A stretch of 64,000 nt of DNA from Vibrio diazotrophicus (GTDB lineage: Bacteria; Pseudomonadota; Gammaproteobacteria; Enterobacterales; Vibrionaceae), in the NCBI RefSeq assembly GCF_038452265.1, contig NZ_CP151843.1, forward strand, positions 1,302,001 through 1,366,000, in the 5' to 3' direction. The position numbers and the translations under genes are program-made. Below are positions 26,316 to 33,928 of the stretch, piece after piece. The number at the start of each line of letters is the position of its first letter. Within the stretch, counting starts at the first letter, position 1. The notes beneath the pieces were generated by a model that saw only the letters and a program-made list of their open reading frames with translations, was not told the origin of the DNA and made no database searches.

Positions 26316-26898
26316 TACTCATGATGCACATGATCACCACGATACCGGTGGTCTGAAACTGTTTGGTTTCTGGATTTACCTGATGAGCGACTGCGTGTTG
26401 TTCGCGAGCTTGTTCGCAACGTACGCAGTACTTGCTAACGCGACCGCTGGTGGTCCAGATGCGAAAGAGCTGTTTGAACTGCCATTCGTATTTGTAGAAA
26501 CCATGATGCTGCTGTTCAGTAGTATCACTTTCGGTTTCGGCATGATTGCAATGAAGCGCAAAGACATTGCGGCGCTTAAACGTTGGTTAGCGATTACTTT
26601 CGTTCTCGGTGCTGGCTTTATTGCGATGGAGCTGTACGAGTTCCACCACTTGATCGCTGAAGGCGCAAGCCCTCAACGCAGCGCGTTCCTATCTGCGTTC
26701 TTCACGCTAGTTGGTACACACGGTCTACACGTGAGCTTTGGTTTGATCTGGTTGGCAGTGTGCTACTGGCAGCTATCAACCAAAGGCTTGAACGACATGA
26801 TGGAAACTCGCTTTAACTGCTTGAGCTTGTTCTGGCACTTCCTCGATATCGTTTGGATCTGTGTATTTACCATCGTTTACCTAGTGGGGGTTATGTAA
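26305..26898 (+). CDS. cyoC: Cytochrome bo ubiquinol oxidase subunit III
   Basis: This 197-residue integral membrane subunit has five predicted helices, which fits CyoC (cytochrome oxidase subunit III family, five-helix form). Typical runs are LFGFWIYLMSDCVLFASLFATY, FVETMMLLFSSITFGFGMIAM and GTHGLHVSFGLIWL. A His-rich N-terminus (HDAHDHHD) precedes the first helix. It stabilises subunit I and may aid proton or oxygen access. The start overlaps cyoB and has a strong GGAGGTGA. The TAA stop shares its last base with the ATG of cyoD. Confidence 0.93.
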   Translation: MHANTHDAHDHHDTGGLKLFGFWIYLMSDCVLFASLFATYAVLANATAGGPDAKELFELPFVFVETMMLLFSSITFGFGMIAMKRKDIAALKRWLAITFVLGAGFIAMELYEFHHLIAEGASPQRSAFLSAFFTLVGTHGLHVSFGLIWLAVCYWQLSTKGLNDMMETRFNCLSLFWHFLDIVWICVFTIVYLVGVM

Positions 26899-27212
26899 TG
26901 AGCAACCAACATTTAGATAGCGCGAAGAGCGACTACGTAAAAGGTTTTATTGCGTCACTGATCCTGACCATTATTCCGTTTTACTTTGTTGCGACTCAAA
27001 GTCTGCCAAAAGACATCACATACGCAATCCTATTTGGGTGTGCGGTGATTCAGGTGATTGTGCATTTCATCTACTTCCTACACATGGAAATTAAGACAGA
27101 TGAAGGCAAGTGGAACTTTGTTTCACTGATGTTCACCGTATTGGTTGTTTTGATACTGATTGTTGGGTCTATCTGGATCATGTGGAACCTTAACGTCAAC
27201 ATGTCGATGTAG
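26898..27212 (+). CDS. cyoD: Cytochrome bo ubiquinol oxidase subunit IV
   Basis: This 104-residue small subunit has three membrane helices (GFIASLILTIIPFYFVA, AILFGCAVIQVIVHFIYFLHM, FTVLVVLILIVGSIWIMWNL). I chose the ATG at 26898, which overlaps the cyoC stop codon by one base; a longer frame opening at 26853 lies inside cyoC. CyoD assists assembly of the CuB site. cyoE begins 6 bp after it. Confidence 0.93.
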   Translation: MSNQHLDSAKSDYVKGFIASLILTIIPFYFVATQSLPKDITYAILFGCAVIQVIVHFIYFLHMEIKTDEGKWNFVSLMFTVLVVLILIVGSIWIMWNLNVNMSM

Positions 27213-27218
27213 GTTGAA

Positions 27219-28085
27219 ATGATCAGAGGTTACCTATCAATCACTAAGCCGGGGATTATCATCGGCAATTTGGTCTCTGTTGCTGCGGGGTATTTCCTCG
27301 CAGCTAAATCAGAAGCTGCGGATGGATTATTACTGTTGTGCACCTTAGCGGGTGTGGCAATGGTGATCGCATCAGGCTGCGTGGTGAACAATATTTTCGA
27401 TCGCGATATTGATTTGAAAATGGACAGAACACGTGGACGTTTACTCGCTCAGGGTGACATCAACATTGATCATGCGTTCGTGTTTGCCATTGTACTGCTG
27501 CTAGCGGGAACCGCCTTGCTCTATAGCATGGCGAATCCTTTATCAGCGGTGGTGGTGCTATTGGGTTATGTGTTTTACGTATTCTTTTACACCATGTGGT
27601 ACAAACGCAACTCAGTGTATGGAACTCTGGTCGGCAGCGTATCTGGGGCCGTCCCTCCACTGGTCGGCTACCTTGCGGTGACAAACTACATCAGCCTAGA
27701 AGCGGTTCTGCTGTTTGCATTGTTCTGTTTATGGCAGATGCCGCATTCCTACGCGATTGCCATGTTTCGCATGCAAGACTACAAAAATGCAGGCATCCCT
27801 GTGTTGCCTTTGGTGTCTGGTATCGAAAAGGCTCGTAAACACATGATCGCGTATGTGGTTGCGTTCAACCTTGTAGCGTTAGCTCTGTTTCTGCTTGGAA
27901 ATGGTGGTTATGAATACTTGGTTGTCGCTGCAGGCGTATGTTTCATATGGACACAAGTGACCTTCAAAAAGGTTACTGAAGAAAACTATGTTGAATGGTC
28001 AAAAGCGGTATTCAAAGTGTCGCTACTTGTTGTCATGGGCATCAGTACCGTACTGGGGATAGAGCTTATCCCGCTCTCAATTTAA
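27219..28085 (+). CDS. cyoE: Protoheme IX farnesyltransferase (heme O synthase)
   Basis: CyoE attaches a farnesyl group to protoheme IX to make the heme O needed by the cyoB product. The 288-residue UbiA-family membrane prenyltransferase has about nine helices. It starts YLSITKPGIIIGNLVSVAAGYF and carries the Asp-rich motif NNIFDRDIDLKMDRTRGR near residues 65-82 that binds the Mg-diphosphate. A second conserved loop is YTMWYKRNSVYGTLVGSVSGAVPPLVGY. It is the last gene of cyoABCDE, and a terminator follows 32 bp later. Confidence 0.94.
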   Translation: MIRGYLSITKPGIIIGNLVSVAAGYFLAAKSEAADGLLLLCTLAGVAMVIASGCVVNNIFDRDIDLKMDRTRGRLLAQGDINIDHAFVFAIVLLLAGTALLYSMANPLSAVVVLLGYVFYVFFYTMWYKRNSVYGTLVGSVSGAVPPLVGYLAVTNYISLEAVLLFALFCLWQMPHSYAIAMFRMQDYKNAGIPVLPLVSGIEKARKHMIAYVVAFNLVALALFLLGNGGYEYLVVAAGVCFIWTQVTFKKVTEENYVEWSKAVFKVSLLVVMGISTVLGIELIPLSI

Positions 28086-28115
28086 GTTTTTCTATTTAGA
28101 AAACCCGTCACAAGC

Positions 28116-28145
28116 TCAAAGGCACCTTTTACGGTGCCTTTTCTT
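28116..28145 (+). terminator. cyoABCDE terminator
   Basis: AAAGGCACC pairs with GGTGCCTTT across TTTTAC, followed by a T-rich tail. The 30 bp are almost identical to the terminator at 35197-35226. Confidence 0.9.
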
Positions 28146-28149
28146 TTGG

Positions 28150-28645
28150 TTAGAGCCTTTTGATAAAGTAGTTCACCGGCATGTTTTGGTATTCTCCAGA
28201 GCCGCATGGCTTGAAACCGAGTTTTCCGAGAATATGTTGAGATTGCGAATGGCTCGATTCTGTAAACGCATAGATTCTTGTATAGCCAGCTTCTTTCGCG
28301 TATGACAATACCGCTTTACTGGCCTCTGTAGCATAGCCATTTCCTCTGGCTGAGGTCTTGAGTCGGTAGCCGTGCTCAACGACTTGTTTGTTTTGATAGG
28401 TAAAACTCTCAATTCCACAATAACCAATTAGCTCGCCGCTAGAACGCTCAATGACACAAAACTTACCAACCCCCTTTTTCTGGGAATGCGTCCACCAGCT
28501 GTTGAAAGCGGATTTCTGCTTGTTCTGCGGTCATTGCACCATTTGGAGAAAAAGCCATAAATTCGGCATCTTGTAGCAGTGGCAACATCAACTCTCGGTC
28601 TTGAGGGTGAAATTTTCTCAGCTCTAAACGTTCGGTTTGGATCAT
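28150..28645 (-). pseudogene. GNAT acetyltransferase with a frameshift (RimJ/RimL-like)
   Basis: The first frame begins MIQTERLELRKFHPQDREL at 28645 and runs into a stop codon at 28463, after EKGGW. The remainder of a normal GNAT protein continues in another frame: EKGVGKFCVIERSSGELIGYCGIESF, then the acetyl-CoA loop RLKTSARGNGYATEA and the tail ILGKLGFKPCG, ending at 28150. Removing one base from the run AAAAAGGGGG (minus strand, near 28472-28481) restores a single ORF of 164 residues. The span of 496 bp is one base more than a multiple of three. It is a one-base insertion in a homopolymer: real inactivation, a slippage-prone switch, or a sequencing error. Intact relatives modify protein N-termini or small molecules. 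Confidence 0.75.
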
Positions 28646-28801
28646 CCTTCTTTCCTTAGCGGTTAAGTTTATCCTTTAGATAACTATATGAAATTAAATG
28701 TTTTAAGTTTTTTATACGTTAGTGATGGTTGTTTAATAAACAAGTTTTTACTGACCTAATTCACACTTTTATCTTCTTGCTATATCTAAATTGAAAATTG
28801 C

Positions 28802-28841
28802 TCACTAATATATCTTCAAAATATTGAAGATATATTAGTGA
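28802..28841. promoter_or_regulatory. 40-bp palindrome across the yhfZ start codon (candidate YhfZ operator)
   Basis: Two perfect 18-bp arms (28802-28819 and 28824-28841) are separated by AATA. The right arm contains the yhfZ GTG start at 28838. The arm reads TCACTAATATATCTTCAA. It could be an operator for the regulator encoded just behind it, or an mRNA hairpin hiding the start codon. Confidence 0.6.
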
Positions 28842-29734
28842 CTATGCAATACATTAGCCGAGAAGGTTCTGCCGTAATTAATGTTGCCAAGTATTTATTG
28901 TCAACACGTGTCGGCGATAGGGTAAAAACCATCGATGCTTTATCCACAGAGTATGGTGTTTCCATTGGATTTATTCAAAAGGCGCTGACCACGATTGAAG
29001 AGCACGAAGCTGTGCATCTTCGTCGCCAAGGGCGTAATGGAACGGTCATCGAGTCACTTAATGAGTCGAAGCTTGTTCAGCTCGCAGGTATTGCTCATAT
29101 GGTGTGTGCAATGCCACTTCCGTATACCAAGCATTACGAAGGGCTTGCGAGTGGCATTAAGGCGCAAATGAATACACTGCCGGTATTTTTTGCTCATATG
29201 CGCGGAGCGAATGTTCGTGCTGAGTGCCTAAAGTCTGGAACTTACGATATTGCGATTATGTCTCGCTTAGCGGCAAATGAGTACGCTGAAGGGTTAGTTA
29301 CGGTATTAGATTTAGGACCACATTCGTATTCAAATCCGCACCGATTAATTTGCCGTCAAGGAGAATATGAACAAATCCGAAGAGTAGGCGTCGATTTTGA
29401 TTCTCCTGACCAAAAATTACTCACTGAGCTGGCGTTTGCTGGCAAAGATATTGAGTTAGTAGAGATTCGATATAGTGAAGGTATCAACCTTCTAAAAAAC
29501 AAAACGATTGATGCAGTCGTGTGGTTACCCGAAGCAACAGATATGGTGCAACTTAAGCTGGAAGAGAAATCCTTAGATCAGTTTGAAGAGTGCCAACAAG
29601 CTTCTGAAGCGGTGATACTGGTGAACAACGATAGTCCACATATACGGATATTATTACGGAAGCTGTTAAACATACAGGCGCTTCGCCAGCACCAACAAGC
29701 CGTGATAGATGGAGACATTTATCCCAATTATTAG
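28838..29734 (+). CDS. yhfZ: YhfZ-like transcriptional regulator of the yhf operon
   Basis: This 298-residue protein has an N-terminal winged helix (about residues 10-75; KTIDALSTEYGVSIGFIQKALTTIEEHEAVHLRRQGRNGT) followed by a periplasmic-binding-protein-like ligand domain (AMPLPYTKHYEGLASGIKAQM, CLKSGTYDIAIMSRLAANEY, IDAVVWLPEA). From memory this matches E. coli YhfZ along its length, including AMPLPYT and YEGLASG. I use the GTG at 28838 because it gives the same N-terminal length as my recollection of E. coli YhfZ; an ATG two codons later is the alternative. It is the first gene of the yhf operon and probably senses its substrate. The 40-bp palindrome overlapping its start suggests autoregulation. 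Confidence 0.8.
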   Translation: MTMQYISREGSAVINVAKYLLSTRVGDRVKTIDALSTEYGVSIGFIQKALTTIEEHEAVHLRRQGRNGTVIESLNESKLVQLAGIAHMVCAMPLPYTKHYEGLASGIKAQMNTLPVFFAHMRGANVRAECLKSGTYDIAIMSRLAANEYAEGLVTVLDLGPHSYSNPHRLICRQGEYEQIRRVGVDFDSPDQKLLTELAFAGKDIELVEIRYSEGINLLKNKTIDAVVWLPEATDMVQLKLEEKSLDQFEECQQASEAVILVNNDSPHIRILLRKLLNIQALRQHQQAVIDGDIYPNY

Positions 29735-29760
29735 GTCATTAGACCCTAGGTGGTATCCCT

Positions 29761-30138
29761 ATGGAACAGAGATTATTACTGCTAAAACAGAGCAATGTGA
29801 TCAGCGAACGGAGTTATCAAGCCACGCTTAATGCTTTGCCGTCGCTAGAGGCTCGTTTTGGCGTTGATGAAGACAATCAGCAATACCAGATGCTAGTGAC
29901 TCATATGGCAAGGGCTGCTGACAGAGTGCTCAATGGTGAACAAGTTGAGGAATGTCTTGATGATGAAGTTTGGTTGGATATTGAGCAAGACGAGCAATTC
30001 AATGAGTTGCTAGAGCTCAATGCTAAGTTATTGGCACTGTATGGTATTGATGAAGCGAATCAGGCGGAAACTCGTTTTCTGGTCAGTAATTTGTTTGCGC
30101 TGAGCTATGCAGCTCAAGGTGAGGCACAATTATGTTGA
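29761..30138 (+). CDS. yhfY: YhfY-like PRD-domain protein
   Basis: This 125-residue soluble, acidic, all-helical protein reads as a single PTS-regulation-domain (PRD) fold: LPSLEARFGVDEDNQQYQMLVTHMARAADRVLNGE. A PRD normally carries a His that PTS phosphorylates; a candidate His lies in LVTHMARA near residue 47. The protein has no DNA-binding domain, so it may act as a regulatory subunit of YhfZ or of an enzyme in the operon. It corresponds to E. coli YhfY (a similarly small PRD protein). Its last 7 bp overlap the start of php. Confidence 0.75.
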   Translation: MEQRLLLLKQSNVISERSYQATLNALPSLEARFGVDEDNQQYQMLVTHMARAADRVLNGEQVEECLDDEVWLDIEQDEQFNELLELNAKLLALYGIDEANQAETRFLVSNLFALSYAAQGEAQLC

Positions 30139-31010
30139 TCGATCCTGCTGGTTATACCTATTGCCATGAACATCTTCATATTGATCTTTCTGCGGTTAAA
30201 CAGGAACTGGATTGTCGTCTCGATCACTATGAAAAAATTGCTGACGAAATGCGTGAACTGAAACAGTTGGGCGTCTCTAACATTATTGAGGTAACCAACT
30301 CTTTTATGGGGAGAAATCCTCAATTTATTGAAGATTTAATTAAAGATAGCGATATTAATGTATTACTTTCAACAGGTTACTACATAGAAGGATTTTTCCC
30401 TCCAGAAGTTGAGAATGAAACGGCTCAGCAATTAGCCAATCGAATGATTGCAGAACTGGAAGTTGGGCTGGGGGAAAGCCAGCTAAAAGCCAGTGTGATT
30501 GGTGAAGTAGGAAGTAGCGAAAACAACTTTACTCCGCTTGAACAAAAAGTGTTTGAAGCTGCTGTGATCGCTCATAAAGAAACGGGAAGACCGATATCAA
30601 CCCATCAGTCGATGAGTACCATGGGGCGTGAGCAAGTCACTTTCTTCCTTAAACACCAAGTCAATTTAGAACGAGTCACGATCGGGCATTGTGACTTAAA
30701 AAGTAACTTAACTGAGATCTTATGGATGATTGACCAGGGCTGTTATGTACAGTTCGACACCATAGGCAAGAACAGTTACTTCCCCGATGAACAACGGATA
30801 GCCATGCTGGTGGAATTATCAAAGCGTGGCCTCCTAGAGCGAGTGATGCTCTCGATGGACATTACTCGCCGCTCTCACTTAAAAGCCAATGGTGGCCTTG
30901 GCTTCAGTTACTTGATTACTGATTTTTTACCAAGGCTTCGTGACGCTGGCATTAGTGAGAATGAAATAGACATCATGATGAAACAAAACCCATACCAATT
31001 ATTCAAATAG
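30132..31010 (+). CDS. php: Phosphotriesterase homology protein (Php, YhfV)
   Basis: This 292-residue amidohydrolase-superfamily member has a TIM barrel with a binuclear metal site. The metal ligands of this group are visible: HEHLH (His12 and His14), the Glu of GEVGSSE near 125, STHQS near 158, IGHCDL near 186 and SMDITRR near 243. The length and these positions equal those I recall for E. coli Php. The bridging ligand is Glu, as in E. coli Php, in place of the carbamylated Lys of true phosphotriesterases. Relatives are lactonases or phosphotriesterase-like enzymes; the natural substrate in the yhf operon is not established to my knowledge. It overlaps yhfY by 7 bp. Confidence 0.88.
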   Translation: MLIDPAGYTYCHEHLHIDLSAVKQELDCRLDHYEKIADEMRELKQLGVSNIIEVTNSFMGRNPQFIEDLIKDSDINVLLSTGYYIEGFFPPEVENETAQQLANRMIAELEVGLGESQLKASVIGEVGSSENNFTPLEQKVFEAAVIAHKETGRPISTHQSMSTMGREQVTFFLKHQVNLERVTIGHCDLKSNLTEILWMIDQGCYVQFDTIGKNSYFPDEQRIAMLVELSKRGLLERVMLSMDITRRSHLKANGGLGFSYLITDFLPRLRDAGISENEIDIMMKQNPYQLFK

Positions 31011-31018
31011 GCACGATT

Positions 31019-31378
31019 ATGAAAAGAATCGGAATAGCAGGACTTCAACGTGAACAAATAAAGCAACAAATAGAGCAAGTTGCTCCCGGACAATTTGAAC
31101 TTCATATCCTCAATGACATGGATGCGGCGATGAAGGTCAAAGCTGGGCAACTTGATTACTACATTGGTTGCTGTAATACCGGTGCAGGTGCTGCACTATC
31201 GATAGCGATAGCTATTATCGGATACGACAAAAGCTGCACCATTGCCAAACCATCTATTCGGGCAAAACAAACCGAAGTGACCCGTTTTATTGAAGAAGGG
31301 CGAGTTGCTTTCGGCCTTTCCGTTGAGCATGTTGAACATGCCATCCCAATGTTGACTCAGTCATTGCTCAATGCGTAA
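31019..31378 (+). CDS. yhfU: YhfU-like protein (DUF2620)
   Basis: This 119-residue alpha/beta protein resembles a PTS IIB-like or glycine-reductase-like small fold. It starts MKRIGIAGLQREQIKQQIEQ and contains DYYIGCCNTGAGAALSIAIAIIGYDKSCTIAKPS. The pair Cys-Cys followed by NTGAG looks like a phosphate- or ligand-binding loop. It matches the DUF2620/YhfU family by position and motif. It is 8 bp after php and 9 bp before yhfT. A job beside the YhfT membrane protein in transport is possible. Confidence 0.8.
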   Translation: MKRIGIAGLQREQIKQQIEQVAPGQFELHILNDMDAAMKVKAGQLDYYIGCCNTGAGAALSIAIAIIGYDKSCTIAKPSIRAKQTEVTRFIEEGRVAFGLSVEHVEHAIPMLTQSLLNA

Positions 31379-31387
31379 GGAACAGAC

Positions 31388-32689
31388 ATGGATATCATGA
31401 ATTTAGGACTCGTTGCGCTACTGTGTGCTACGACAGCACTTATCGCGAACATGAGCGCAGCCGTTTTCCACGACGGTATTCGTCCGATATTACCTCAGTT
31501 GTTCGAAGGCAATATGACACGCCGTGATGCAGGTTCGGTTGCGTTTGGTTTATCTATTGGCTTTGTCGCTTCTGTGGGTATCTCTTTTACCCTTTCTACT
31601 GGCTTGCTGAATCCTTGGTTGCTATTTCTACCGACTGACATTATCGGTGTCATGATCGGTAGTCGTATCCTTGCCGCTGTTGGTGGTGCTGTTTGGGGAA
31701 TCCTAGTTGTTACTTCATTAACGGCTGTTAATACTGTATTGACGGGTTTACCCGTTGATGCTTTGGGTGCTTTAGGTGAGCTGGGTACGCCAGTGATGTC
31801 AGCTTTCGCTCTTTTCCCTCTGCAGGCAATCTTTTATCAGTTTGGTTGGAAAGCAGGAGCTGTAGCTGCGGCTGTGGTGCTTCTCTCTCGCCTTTTAATA
31901 ATGAAATTTACCGGTATCTACCCAGAGTCTATTCAGATTTTTGTCGGTATGGTGATGCTGATTTTAATCGCGGTACGTAAAGACTTGAGTGATAGAAGCA
32001 ATGGTATTAGTCCTCCGGATATGTCCGGCATGCATAGTATCTTTGATGAGCGTACAAAACGTATTGTTAAACATTTACCTTTCTTAGCGTTCACTGGTGC
32101 ATTAATTGCTGCGGTTTGTAACGCTGGCATATTTGCTGGCTCTGAAGTGTCTATCTACTCACTAGCAGAAGCGTACAAGATTACCGATCCGGCGGAACAG
32201 GATGCTGCACTCCAGCAGGTTGCACTGTCTGAATTTATGCGCGGGCTTGGGTTTATTCCATTGATTGCTACAACTGCGCTTGCGACGGGGGTTTACGGCG
32301 TAGTCGGAATGACCTTTGTATTTGTTGTGGGCTACTTGTCTCCCAACATTGCTGTTGCAGCCGCTTTAGGTGCGGTAACGATCTGCCTTGAAGTACTCTT
32401 GCTTCGTAGTGTTGGGCGAGTGTTAGAGCAGTTCCCATCGATTCGTAATGCGTCAGACAATATCCGTAACTCAATGAATACATTGATGGAATTCGCACTG
32501 TTGATCGGTGGCGTCCTCGCGGTGATGAAGATGGGCTCCACAACAGGTTTCACCATTTTCGCCATGCTCTACTTCTTAAACGAAGTGATGGGACGTCCTG
32601 TGCTCAAGATCGCAGCTCCAGCAGTAGCGGCGATCTTAACCGGTATTATTCTCAATCTGCTGTATGTAGTCGGACTGTTTGCCGTCTAG
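31388..32689 (+). CDS. yhfT: YhfT-like membrane transport protein
   Basis: This 433-residue integral membrane protein has about ten hydrophobic segments, for example LGLVALLCATTALIANMSAAVFHDG, GSVAFGLSIGFVASVGISFTLSTGLL and VVGMTFVFVVGYLSPNIAVAAALGAVTI. The length equals the E. coli YhfT family. The opening segment with FHDGIRPILPQLFEG is conserved in that family as I remember it. It is presumably the uptake or export protein for the compound processed by php, YhfX and YhfW; together with the small YhfU it recalls PTS-like two-part transporters, but this is inference. The next gene follows after 69 bp. Confidence 0.82.
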   Translation: MDIMNLGLVALLCATTALIANMSAAVFHDGIRPILPQLFEGNMTRRDAGSVAFGLSIGFVASVGISFTLSTGLLNPWLLFLPTDIIGVMIGSRILAAVGGAVWGILVVTSLTAVNTVLTGLPVDALGALGELGTPVMSAFALFPLQAIFYQFGWKAGAVAAAVVLLSRLLIMKFTGIYPESIQIFVGMVMLILIAVRKDLSDRSNGISPPDMSGMHSIFDERTKRIVKHLPFLAFTGALIAAVCNAGIFAGSEVSIYSLAEAYKITDPAEQDAALQQVALSEFMRGLGFIPLIATTALATGVYGVVGMTFVFVVGYLSPNIAVAAALGAVTICLEVLLLRSVGRVLEQFPSIRNASDNIRNSMNTLMEFALLIGGVLAVMKMGSTTGFTIFAMLYFLNEVMGRPVLKIAAPAVAAILTGIILNLLYVVGLFAV

Positions 32690-32758
32690 TCATTTTCTAG
32701 TGTCAGTCTAATCCCCCTTTCAATTTGGGCTGGCACTCTTTTCAGTCGGAATCTCGTT

Positions 32759-33928
32759 ATGTTTGTTAACGCCTTACAGAAGCATAATCCTGCTTTGATT
32801 GATGCTGCATTGTTGTTACACGCAGAGGGAAAAGTTCTACCGGATAGCTACATAGTAGACCTAGATACCTTTGTCGATAATGCCAAAAAGATTAAAGCGG
32901 AAGCAGATAAATATGGAATTGCTCTTTATGCCATGACCAAGCAATTTGGACGTAATCCATACCTTGCGCGTTTATTGGTTGAGGATTTGGGGTATCAAGG
33001 CATCGTGTGCGTGGATTATAAAGAAGCAAGATTGTTTTCTCGTCACGGAATTAAGGTTGCTAATGTTGGTCATTTAGTTCAGCCACCTCAGGCGATGTTA
33101 GAGCAATTAATGAGTGATGTTCAGCCCGACGTGGTGACCGTGGTGACGATGGAAAAAGCCATCGCATTATCACAAGCTGCAATCAAAGCTAACCGTGTCC
33201 AGAAAGTGCTGTTGAAGTTCTATGATTCTGAAGATGTGTTCTATACCAATCAGGAAACAGGATTTCCTTTGGCCGCGTTATCATCTGTCGTTGCAGAAAT
33301 TGAGAAATTGCCCGGTATTCGTATTGCGGGATTAACTCATTTTCCTTGCTTATTGGCGGATAAAGAACAAGTGATGCCAACACCCAATGCACATACCGCC
33401 GCTATTGCGGCTCAACAGTGCAGAGATTTGGGGATTGAGGTAGAGCAACTTAATTTGCCTTCAATGACCTGCTGCTCCTCAATGTCAACGCTTTCTCAGC
33501 TAGGAGCAACTCATGGTGAACCTGGTCATGCACTAACCGGAACAACGCCACTGCATCAATTTGAGCAACCTCAGCCAGAAACAATTGCGATGTTGTACTT
33601 GAGCGAAGTGTCGCATCATCATCAAGGAAAGAGTTATTGCTTCGGCGGTGGCTATTATCGACGTGGCCATATGGAAAACGCCTTGATTTGGCCGCAGGTG
33701 GGATTTCCCGCCGTTAAGTGTCAAGTGCACAATGAGAATCAAGCCAGTATTGACTACCACTTGCGTTTATCAGGCATCGCTCCTGTTGGCTCACCCGTGG
33801 TCATGGCATTTCGAACTCAGGTTTTTGTTACCCGAAGCGATGTTGTCATTGTTTCTGGAATACATCATGGCCAGCCTAGAGTAATTGGTGTCTGGGATTC
33901 ACTAGGCAATGAGGTGGCACATGGCTAG
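32759..33928 (+). CDS. yhfX: YhfX-like PLP enzyme (alanine racemase fold type III)
   Basis: This 389-residue protein has an alanine-racemase N-terminal barrel. DSYIVDLDTFVDNAKKIKAEADKYGIALYAMTKQFGRNPYLARLL contains the PLP-binding Lys (MTKQFGRNP near residue 60). LTHFPCLL and the Cys-rich MTCCSSMSTLSQLGATHGEPGHALTGTTP lie further on, where phosphate and metal contacts are expected in the D-threonine aldolase and serine dehydratase relatives. It is likely a racemase, lyase or epimerase acting on an amino acid-like substrate. It overlaps the YhfW gene by 8 bp. In the E. coli operon yhfX lies directly after yhfY; here it comes after yhfT. Confidence 0.83.
   Translation: MFVNALQKHNPALIDAALLLHAEGKVLPDSYIVDLDTFVDNAKKIKAEADKYGIALYAMTKQFGRNPYLARLLVEDLGYQGIVCVDYKEARLFSRHGIKVANVGHLVQPPQAMLEQLMSDVQPDVVTVVTMEKAIALSQAAIKANRVQKVLLKFYDSEDVFYTNQETGFPLAALSSVVAEIEKLPGIRIAGLTHFPCLLADKEQVMPTPNAHTAAIAAQQCRDLGIEVEQLNLPSMTCCSSMSTLSQLGATHGEPGHALTGTTPLHQFEQPQPETIAMLYLSEVSHHHQGKSYCFGGGYYRRGHMENALIWPQVGFPAVKCQVHNENQASIDYHLRLSGIAPVGSPVVMAFRTQVFVTRSDVVIVSGIHHGQPRVIGVWDSLGNEVAHG

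Noticed and set aside
28116..28145. Possible small regulatory RNA in the cyoE terminator
   Set aside because: The hairpin and T run are adequate as a terminator, and no promoter is visible before it.
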